Shown: one piece after another, positions 1 to 5,017 of the stretch
Layout: every line of letters begins with the position of its first letter
How positions within the stretch are numbered: position 1 is the first letter of the stretch
NCBI GenBank assembly: GCA_900556245.1
Contig: USOC01000115.1
Span: 1 to 5,017, forward strand
Reading direction: 5' to 3'
Length of the DNA: 5,017 nt
Origin: an uncultured Prevotellaceae bacterium
GTDB taxonomy: Bacteria > Bacteroidota > Bacteroidia > Bacteroidales > Muribaculaceae
The notes under the pieces: generated by a model
The model's database searches: none
Seen by the model: only the letters and a program-made list of their open reading frames with translations
Told to the model about the DNA's origin: nothing
Program-made: the position numbers and the translations under genes

Positions 1-2
1 CC

Positions 3-1235
3 ACATTTTTCCGCTACGTCAACAAGTCGGACGAAAATCCCGGACGCGTCTATTCGACGACGCTTTTTATGGTAGGAGCCACCTCGCTGGCTTTCGTCGC
101 CGCCGGGCTTTCGTTCCTCGGTCCGATTGCAGGAGCAATGGGCTACGGGACACATCCTTGGTACATCGGAATGATGATGATTGTCGTAGCGATGGACGCC
201 TTTCAATGCATTCCGTTCGCCTATCTGCGCTATAAGAAACGCCCTTATGTGTTCGTGGGACTGAAACTGCTCTTCATCGTGCTCAACATCGCCTTGAATA
301 TCAGCTATTACGTGCTGATGGACGGCAGTGAAGTGGGTTACGCCTTCTTTTTCAACCTTATCGGCACAGGCATCGTCATGCTGCTGATGATTCCCTATCT
401 GAAATTTGGCGGAGGATTCGACCGGAAACTCGCCCGGCGGATGCTGAACTATTCCTATCCGATACTGATTCTTGGCATAGCCGGCATTCTCAATCAGGTG
501 ACCGACAAAATCATTTTCAGCCACGTCTATCCCGGAAGCGACGCCAAAACCCAACTCGGCATCTACGGAGCCGCCAGCAAAATCGCCATGATTATGGCAC
601 TTCTGACACAAGCGTTCCGCTATGCCTACGAGCCTATCGTGTTCAGCAAGAGCAGAGACCGCGACAGCAAGGACTTCTATGCGAAAGCCATGAAGTATTT
701 CGTGATTTTCACACTGCTTGCATTCCTCTGTGTGGTATTCTACCTGGATTTGCTGAAATACGTCATCGCGCCGAATCCCGACTATTGGGAAGGATTGCGG
801 GTCGTGCCGATTGTGATGGCCGCCGAGATACTGATGGGCGTCTATTTCAACCTCTCGTTTTGGTATAAGCTCATCGACAAGACGCTTTGGGGAGCGGTCT
901 TCTCGCTGGTGGGATGCTCTGTGCTGATTGCAATGAATATCCTGCTTGTCCCGAAATATGGCTATATGGCCTGCGCGTGGGCAGGAGTCGCCGGCTACGG
1001 CGTAGCAATGGTACTCTCCTACATTGTCGGTCAGAAGAAAAACCCGATTGGCTACGACATCCGGACAATCGGACTCTACACGATAGTGGCAGGAGCCTTG
1101 TTTGCCGTTTCGGAATGGATTCCGACCGAAAGCCTCGCTGTCCGTCTTTCGTCCAACACCCTGCTACTGATGATTTTCATTGCGCTCATCTTCAAAAAAG
1201 AGCAATTCAATCTCAAGAAAATCCTAAAAAGATAA
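3..1235 (+). CDS. Polysaccharide/lipopolysaccharide flippase (Wzx/MVF superfamily), 5'-truncated by the window edge
   Basis: This is probably an inner-membrane flippase that moves a lipid-linked oligosaccharide to the periplasmic face for O-antigen, capsule or exopolysaccharide assembly. The frame is open from base 3, giving TFFRYVNKSDEN before the first ATG at 69. That ATG falls inside conserved sequence, so it is not the true start, which lies upstream. About 410 residues are visible. I recall family members of about 480 residues, so some 70 N-terminal residues are missing. Counting from the ATG at 69, about twelve hydrophobic spans are visible (roughly 5-25, 31-50, 60-82, 89-111, 128-146, 168-190, 211-228, 245-266, 274-296, 301-322, 334-350, 362-376), which fits a 14-helix protein lacking its first helices. 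Recognisable stretches are LGIYGAASKIAMIMALL followed by QAFRYAYEP (163-189), and LSFWYKLIDKT (262-272). The C-terminus is lysine-rich, as expected for a cytoplasmic tail. The stop lies 4 bases before the DUF389 gene. The superfamily is clear; the substrate is unknown, and a MurJ-like lipid II role is less likely from the motifs. Confidence 0.88.
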   Translation, partial: TFFRYVNKSDENPGRVYSTTLFMVGATSLAFVAAGLSFLGPIAGAMGYGTHPWYIGMMMIVVAMDAFQCIPFAYLRYKKRPYVFVGLKLLFIVLNIALNISYYVLMDGSEVGYAFFFNLIGTGIVMLLMIPYLKFGGGFDRKLARRMLNYSYPILILGIAGILNQVTDKIIFSHVYPGSDAKTQLGIYGAASKIAMIMALLTQAFRYAYEPIVFSKSRDRDSKDFYAKAMKYFVIFTLLAFLCVVFYLDLLKYVIAPNPDYWEGLRVVPIVMAAEILMGVYFNLSFWYKLIDKTLWGAVFSLVGCSVLIAMNILLVPKYGYMACAWAGVAGYGVAMVLSYIVGQKKNPIGYDIRTIGLYTIVAGALFAVSEWIPTESLAVRLSSNTLLLMIFIALIFKKEQFNLKKILKR

Positions 1236-1239
1236 CGAT

Positions 1240-2643
1240 ATGGAAACAAAGAAGAAAGAAAATATCTTCCGAAGCATGCGCCGGTATTTCCAATGGTATT
1301 TTAACCTGACCGACAGTCTGGAAAACAAAGAATCCGTAATTGAATCCATCAAGGAAGGCGTTTCGTTCCGCGGAACAAACATTCTGATTCTCATCACGGC
1401 GATGTTTATAGCCTCTCTCGGCCTGAATGTCAACTCGACGGCGGTAATCATCGGTGCGATGCTCATTTCCCCCCTTATGGGACCGATTATGGGCATGGGA
1501 CTCGGAATCGGAATCCACGATTTTCCGCTCATCAAGCGTTCTCTCCGCAACCTTGCGATGGCGGCGCTGTTCAGCATCATTGCATCTACCATCTATTTTC
1601 TCCTCTCCCCGCTCAATGAAGAACGCTCGGAACTGCTTGCCCGCACCTCTCCGTCGATCTACGACGTGCTGATTGCCTTTTTCGGCGGGTTTGCCGGTAT
1701 CCTTGGTGCCACATCCAAACAGAAAGGCAATGTTGTTCCGGGTGTGGCAATCGCTACGGCGCTGATGCCGCCGCTATGCACGGCCGGCTACGGACTGGCA
1801 ACATGGCAGTGGTCGTATTTCCTCGGTGCATTCTATCTGTTCTTAATCAACTCTATCTTCATCGGGACGGCTACGGCACTCGGCGTGCATCTCTTCCGCT
1901 TTCCCAGAGTCAAAATCAATGATACCAACAGGGCAAAGCGAGTGAATCGCATTGTCTATGCCATCATTGTACTGACAATTATACCGAGTGTCTATCTGAC
2001 TGTCGTCATGCTGAAAGAAAGCCGCTTTGTAGCGACTGCCAATGCATTTGTCGATAAGGAATTTGTATTTCCCAATACGCAGGTGATTCGCCGTTCGGCA
2101 ATTGTAGACGATGGGCGGAAAGTAGTCAAAGTGTCGCTCATCGGCGAAAAACTGCCGCTTGACTCGCTGAAAGTAGCGATGTACACGAAACTGAACGAAG
2201 CCGGTCTGGAAGGTGTTGACCTTGAAATCAGCCAGGGATTTACGCAGGGCGAAGTCGACATCAACAAATTGAGTTCTCAGATGTTTGGCGAAATTTTCAC
2301 CTCCAACCAAAAGAAACTCGAGACGCAGACACAAGAAATAGATTCGCTGCGAACGGTGCTCAACACTGGAAATCTTCTCTCCAAGTCGATTGTCGCCGAA
2401 CTGAAAGTTCTTTTCCCACAGGTAGAAGCATTTTCCATCTCCCGAAACGTATTTGCCAGACAGTCAGCCACGACAGAAAGCACCTCAGTCAACATCGCGA
2501 TTGTAACGCTCAATTCTCCCCTGCCGGCAGCACAAGAGGAGAAAATGCTGAAGTTCCTCGAAGCACGCAGTGGTTTGAAAAACATCGTTTTAATGAAATA
2601 CAGTTCGGCAATTCCATTTCCGGCCGACTCAATAAGCGAATAA
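1240..2643 (+). CDS. DUF389 domain-containing membrane protein with long C-terminal domain
   Basis: This encodes a 467-residue membrane protein of the DUF389 family (uncharacterised hydrophobic domain, TIGR00341/TIGR00271-like), whose molecular function is not established. The family signature is visible at 55-90: FIASLGLNVNSTAVIIGAML followed by ISPLMGPIMG. A second conserved stretch is ATALMPPLCTAGYGLA (172-187). Hydrophobic spans fall near 47-62, 66-92, 103-123, 141-158, 163-185, 191-216 and 237-257. The basic N-terminus (METKKK) and the basic loops (IKRSLRN, TSKQKG, and 220-237 with several R and K) alternate as the positive-inside rule expects, which places residues 258-467 in the periplasm. 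That tail holds a polar, probably coiled-coil stretch (about 345-372) between two similar alpha/beta segments. The ATG at 1240 is preferred because it sits 4 bases after the flippase stop; Met13 (1276) is a possible alternative that would remove part of the basic N-terminus. Family assignment is secure; any transport or sensing role is a guess. Confidence 0.9.
   Translation: METKKKENIFRSMRRYFQWYFNLTDSLENKESVIESIKEGVSFRGTNILILITAMFIASLGLNVNSTAVIIGAMLISPLMGPIMGMGLGIGIHDFPLIKRSLRNLAMAALFSIIASTIYFLLSPLNEERSELLARTSPSIYDVLIAFFGGFAGILGATSKQKGNVVPGVAIATALMPPLCTAGYGLATWQWSYFLGAFYLFLINSIFIGTATALGVHLFRFPRVKINDTNRAKRVNRIVYAIIVLTIIPSVYLTVVMLKESRFVATANAFVDKEFVFPNTQVIRRSAIVDDGRKVVKVSLIGEKLPLDSLKVAMYTKLNEAGLEGVDLEISQGFTQGEVDINKLSSQMFGEIFTSNQKKLETQTQEIDSLRTVLNTGNLLSKSIVAELKVLFPQVEAFSISRNVFARQSATTESTSVNIAIVTLNSPLPAAQEEKMLKFLEARSGLKNIVLMKYSSAIPFPADSISE
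2044..2604 (+). other. Predicted periplasmic domain with two similar alpha/beta segments (in DUF389 protein)
   Basis: Residues about 269-331 and 383-455 of the DUF389 protein line up by eye. Both have a short helix-like segment ending in FP (277-278; 392-393), then a strand rich in I, V, S and R, then a second strand (KVVKVSLIG; TSVNIAIVT). After this comes a PL pair (306-307; 427-428), an amphipathic helix containing K and L, a GL pair (322-323; 445-446) and a final strand (VDLEIS; IVLMKYS). A charged Q/E/K/L stretch separates the copies. The pattern resembles small BON-like alpha/beta domains, but this is a fold guess from the order of predicted elements only. The match is degenerate, so an old duplication is inferred rather than proven. 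Confidence 0.55.
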
Positions 2644-2645
2644 TA

Positions 2646-3872
2646 ATGAAAGTTGTGATTCTCAACACGTCGGAATCAAAAGGCGGAGCCGCTATCGTCA
2701 GCCGTCGGCTGACTCATGCGTTGGCCGCTCACGACATTGACGCCCGAATGCTTGTGGCCGACCGCTCGACCGACGACCCATTGGTCGATGTAGCAGGGAC
2801 AAAAGAACAACGTCGCTGGGCGTTTCTACGCGAACGCCTTGGCATATTCATGCGCAACGGGTTTTCCCGCCGCGATTTGTTCAAGGTATCGACTGCCAGA
2901 TATGGGGTTGACGTTTTGTCCCATCCTTGGGTGCAGAACGCTGACATCGTATGCCTCAACTGGATCAATCAAGGATTGCTGTCGCTCAACGACATCTTGC
3001 GCCTGGCAAAATCCGGCAAAAAAATCGTCTGGACCATGCACGATATGTGGTGTTGCACAGGAATATGCCACCATGCATTTGATTGCCAAAACTATACCGA
3101 CCGATGTGGCAATTGCCGTTTTCTGAGATTTCCGAGAGGCAACGACCTGGCGCGAACAGTTTGGAAACGAAAAAAGGCGCTTGCCGACCACGCCGACATT
3201 CACTATGTGGCCGTAAGCAACTGGCTTGCCGACTGTTGCCGAAAGAGCACACTGCTACGTGACAAGCCCATTTCTGTCATACCAAATGCGCTGCCTGCCG
3301 ATAAGTTTGACTGGCACCGAACCGGCGATATGAAGAAAAAAGTGATTACGATGGGAGCCGCACGACTCGACGACCCCATCAAAGGACTGGAACTCTTGAC
3401 GGAAGCTGTCAACATCATCGCCGACAGCCACCCGAATTTGGCTGAAAACATGGAATTGCAACTGTTCGGCGATATCCGCGATGTATCGCTACTCTCAAAA
3501 ATACGCCTCCCGATACGCCACCTCGGGCCTGTTGACCCCGGTCGTATCCCCGACATCTACCGCACAAGCGATGTAGTGGTCTCGTCGTCCCACTTCGAGA
3601 CACTCCCGACGACGCTCATCGAAGGGCTGGCTTCCGGATGCTATGCGGTGGCATTCGACCGAGGCGGACAACGCGACATCATCCGGCACAGGAAAAACGG
3701 ATGGCTGGCGGCATATCCGGCCGCCGCTTCACTTGCCGACGGAATAATATGGGCTACGACATCAGATGCCGACCGCAAAAAACTCCACGACGACACTGTG
3801 GCTCGATTCTCGGAAAATTCCGTCGCCGAAGCCTATATCCAATTATTTAAGGAACTGACAAAACACTCATAA
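2646..3872 (+). CDS. GT4-type glycosyltransferase (GT-B fold) with cysteine cluster
   Basis: This 408-residue protein is a probable cytoplasmic or membrane-associated retaining glycosyltransferase that transfers a sugar from a nucleotide donor to a growing glycan. The N-terminal Rossmann half starts MKVVILNTSESKGGAA, with the Gly-Gly loop at 13-14 typical of GT-B enzymes. It includes WTMHDMW (129-135), where His132 sits at the position usual for acceptor-side chemistry. The C-terminal donor-binding half shows GAARLDDPIKGLELL (237-251, with the K246-G247 pair), HLGPVDPGRIPDIYRTSDV (292-310) and the E-x7-E motif at Glu318 and Glu326, followed by GLASGCYAVAFDRGGQRDII. Six cysteines lie between 136 and 157, a pattern seen in the HDMW-type GT4 subgroup that includes colanic-acid WcaC-like enzymes. 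There is no signal peptide or membrane segment. The gene starts 2 bases after the DUF389 stop and ends 2 bases before the radical SAM gene. The flippase upstream supports a role in surface glycan synthesis; donor and acceptor cannot be read from the sequence. Confidence 0.9.
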   Translation: MKVVILNTSESKGGAAIVSRRLTHALAAHDIDARMLVADRSTDDPLVDVAGTKEQRRWAFLRERLGIFMRNGFSRRDLFKVSTARYGVDVLSHPWVQNADIVCLNWINQGLLSLNDILRLAKSGKKIVWTMHDMWCCTGICHHAFDCQNYTDRCGNCRFLRFPRGNDLARTVWKRKKALADHADIHYVAVSNWLADCCRKSTLLRDKPISVIPNALPADKFDWHRTGDMKKKVITMGAARLDDPIKGLELLTEAVNIIADSHPNLAENMELQLFGDIRDVSLLSKIRLPIRHLGPVDPGRIPDIYRTSDVVVSSSHFETLPTTLIEGLASGCYAVAFDRGGQRDIIRHRKNGWLAAYPAAASLADGIIWATTSDADRKKLHDDTVARFSENSVAEAYIQLFKELTKHS

Positions 3873-3874
3873 TC

Positions 3875-4651
3875 ATGGTCACAATATTGTTTCACGATAC
3901 CGTTTTCGGACCGATTCACAGCCGTCGGCTCGGTACTTCATTAGGAATCAATCTGATGCCTAACGATGGGAAGATATGTTCGTTCGACTGTGTCTACTGC
4001 GAAGCGGGATACAACGCCCAAGGTTCGGGCAAAGCTGGTATCAGCAGCCGGGAGGAGGTGAGAAAAGCCTTGGAAACGAAGCTGAAATCGATGAGCGAAG
4101 CCGGCGAACGGCTCGACGTAATCACTTTTTCGGGCAACGGCGAACCGACGCTGCATCCGGACTTCGAAGGCGTAGTCGACGATGTCATTGCGCTTCGCGA
4201 CAAATATTTTCCGAAGGTGAAAATCAGCGTGCTGTCAAATTCCACAATGATTGGCCGAGAGGATGTTGCCAATGCACTGAAGAAAGTGGACAACAACATC
4301 CTCAAACTTGATTCAGCCATCGACCGTACGGTGCGACTGATCGACCGCCCGAACAATCCGGCATTTTCAGTGGCAGAAACCGTCAGGCTACTGAAAAGCT
4401 TTGGCGGCCAATGCATTGTGCAGACGATGATGCTGCGCGGAGAACACGACGGCGAAACCATCGACAACACGACAGATGCCGAAGTGGAAGCACTGGCAAA
4501 AGCCTACGAAGAAATTCGTCCGGCAGAGGTGATGCTCTATTCCATCGACCGCCCGACGCCGGAAGTGTCGTTGCGCAAAGTGGAACGCGATGAACTGGAA
4601 CGAATTGCCGAACGGTTCAGAAGCCGGGGCATCAAAGTGCAAGTGAACTGA
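3875..4651 (+). CDS. Radical SAM protein, COG0731-like (Tyw1-related core), function unknown
   Basis: This 258-residue protein should bind a [4Fe-4S] cluster and S-adenosylmethionine. The cluster motif is C35-x3-C39-x2-C42 in KICSFDCVYCEAG. The N-terminal FGPIHSRRLGTSLGINL (11-27) and TFSGNGEPTLHP (84-95) are typical of the COG0731 group, and the Gly/Glu-containing second stretch corresponds to the SAM-binding GGE-type motif. Further barrel strands are suggested at KISVLSNSTM (116-125), ILKLDSAID (142-150), IVQTMMLRGEHDG (181-193) and VMLYSIDRPTPE (219-230). The only other cysteine is Cys180, so there is no SPASM or other auxiliary cluster domain. There is also no flavodoxin domain of the kind eukaryotic TYW1 carries. 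The length is that of a bare radical SAM core. The ATG at 3875 lies 2 bases after the glycosyltransferase stop, and the conserved FGP motif begins only ten residues later, which supports this start. The reaction is unknown; tRNA wyosine synthesis should not be assumed in a bacterium. Confidence 0.9.
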   Translation: MVTILFHDTVFGPIHSRRLGTSLGINLMPNDGKICSFDCVYCEAGYNAQGSGKAGISSREEVRKALETKLKSMSEAGERLDVITFSGNGEPTLHPDFEGVVDDVIALRDKYFPKVKISVLSNSTMIGREDVANALKKVDNNILKLDSAIDRTVRLIDRPNNPAFSVAETVRLLKSFGGQCIVQTMMLRGEHDGETIDNTTDAEVEALAKAYEEIRPAEVMLYSIDRPTPEVSLRKVERDELERIAERFRSRGIKVQVN

Positions 4652-4688
4652 AACAAAAAAACCGAAACTCGATATTGCAAAACAAAGA
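4652..4688 (+). other. 37-base A-rich intergenic gap, no clear regulatory site
   Basis: This is the longest non-coding stretch in the window. It is rich in A, especially next to the downstream ATG (GCAAAACAAAGA), which fits translation initiation in Bacteroidota, where Shine-Dalgarno motifs are weak or absent. I see neither a hairpin with a T-run nor a Bacteroidota-type promoter (TTTG with TAnnTTTG), so read-through from the radical SAM gene into the next gene is the simplest view. Confidence 0.6.
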
Positions 4689-5017
4689 ATGATATTTCCA
4701 AAAGCTCTGAAAGAAAGCGACACCGTAGCAATTCTGTCGCCGGCAAGCAAAATTGAACACCGCTTGGTCGACTTGGCTTGCGCGACACTTAAACGCTGGG
4801 GATTCCGCCCGCAGGTAAGCGGTAACTGCAAAAATGCCTGTGGCTCATACAGCGGCACCGCCGACCAACGTCTGTCGGACATGATTTGCGCTTACAGCAA
4901 TCCGGAAGTGCGTGCCGTCGTCTGCAGCCGTGGCGGCTATGGCGCTGTCCACCTGCTGGAACGTCTGCCGGCGGACTTCTGGACCGCTGACCCGAAGTGG
5001 CTGATAGGCTTCAGCGC
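4689..5017 (+). CDS. LD-carboxypeptidase (peptidase family S66), 3'-truncated by the window edge
   Basis: The frame is open from the ATG at 4689 to the end of the window, giving 109 complete codons of a protein whose family usually has about 300 residues. S66 enzymes such as LdcA are serine peptidases that remove the terminal D-Ala from murein tetrapeptides during peptidoglycan recycling; relatives (MccF) cleave microcin C-type compounds. The visible N-terminal domain has the expected VAILSPAS (13-20), GSYSGTADQRLSDM (52-65), then AVVCSRGGYGAVHLLERL (76-93), the hallmark RGGYG motif, and finally WLIGFS (104-109). Ser109 fits the position of the catalytic nucleophile. The Glu and His of the triad lie beyond the edge. 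No signal peptide is visible, so a cytoplasmic enzyme is expected. It follows the radical SAM gene by 37 bases on the same strand and may be co-transcribed. The family is clear; murein recycling rather than peptide-antibiotic immunity is inferred from the housekeeping-like context. Confidence 0.88.
   Translation, partial: MIFPKALKESDTVAILSPASKIEHRLVDLACATLKRWGFRPQVSGNCKNACGSYSGTADQRLSDMICAYSNPEVRAVVCSRGGYGAVHLLERLPADFWTADPKWLIGFS

Noticed and set aside
69..71. ATG at 69 as the start of the flippase gene
   Set aside because: The same frame stays open to the left edge and encodes conserved family sequence (TFFRYVNK), so the gene begins upstream of the window.
887..1309. 140-codon + strand open frame that bridges the flippase and DUF389 genes
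   Set aside because: It is out of frame with both real genes. Its Arg- and Ser-rich, low-hydrophobicity translation is typical of a frame-shifted shadow, so it does not indicate a fusion or frameshift.
1843..2334. 163-codon open frame on the - strand inside the DUF389 gene
   Set aside because: It is fully contained in a well-supported gene, shows no recognisable motif, and has no sign of its own promoter or start region.
4652..4688. Possible promoter or terminator between the radical SAM and peptidase genes
   Set aside because: There is no hairpin with a T-run. The TATTGCAA stretch does not match the Bacteroidota -7 consensus TAnnTTTG, and no matching upstream element is present.
2011..4718. 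Shared 12-base word CTGAAAGAAAGC at 2011-2022 and 4707-4718
   Set aside because: Both copies are coding (Leu-Lys-Glu-Ser), with no wider similarity around them. A chance match from similar codon use explains it.
4388..4882. 164-codon open frame on the - strand spanning the end of the radical SAM gene, the gap and the start of the peptidase gene
   Set aside because: It overlaps two strongly supported + strand genes and its translation resembles no family I recognise. It is best explained as a shadow of coding sequence with few stops on the other strand.

Overview
The window looks like ordinary chromosomal coding sequence from a member of the Bacteroidales. Five genes lie head to tail on the + strand, and almost all of the 5 kb is coding. 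The taxonomic guess rests on three things: the type of flippase and glycosyltransferase, the radical SAM protein with an FGPIHSRRLG start, and the A-rich stretches without a Shine-Dalgarno motif before the ATGs. Base composition is roughly balanced, so a moderate-GC lineage is more likely than an AT-rich Bacteroides. Genus cannot be decided from this sequence.

Layout: (1) 3-1235, the C-terminal part of a Wzx/MVF-type polysaccharide flippase whose start lies upstream of the window; (2) 1240-2643, a DUF389 membrane protein with seven predicted membrane segments and a C-terminal domain that appears to contain an internal duplication; (3) 2646-3872, a GT-B fold glycosyltransferase of the GT4 type with a cysteine cluster; (4) 3875-4651, a short radical SAM protein of the COG0731 type; (5) 4689-5017, the start of a peptidase S66 (LD-carboxypeptidase) gene that runs off the right edge.

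Genes 1 to 4 are separated by only 4, 2 and 2 bases, and gene 5 follows after 37 bases. No promoter or terminator is visible, so the set is probably one transcription unit driven from upstream. The shared theme is the cell envelope: export of a lipid-linked glycan (flippase), glycan assembly (glycosyltransferase) and peptidoglycan turnover (LD-carboxypeptidase). The DUF389 protein and the radical SAM protein have no established role here and are the least understood parts.

I found no RNA gene, mobile element, CRISPR array, phage or defence gene. I see no clear sign of a new multi-gene system. The points most worth a second look are the duplicated, probably periplasmic, domain of the DUF389 protein and its placement between a flippase and a glycosyltransferase.
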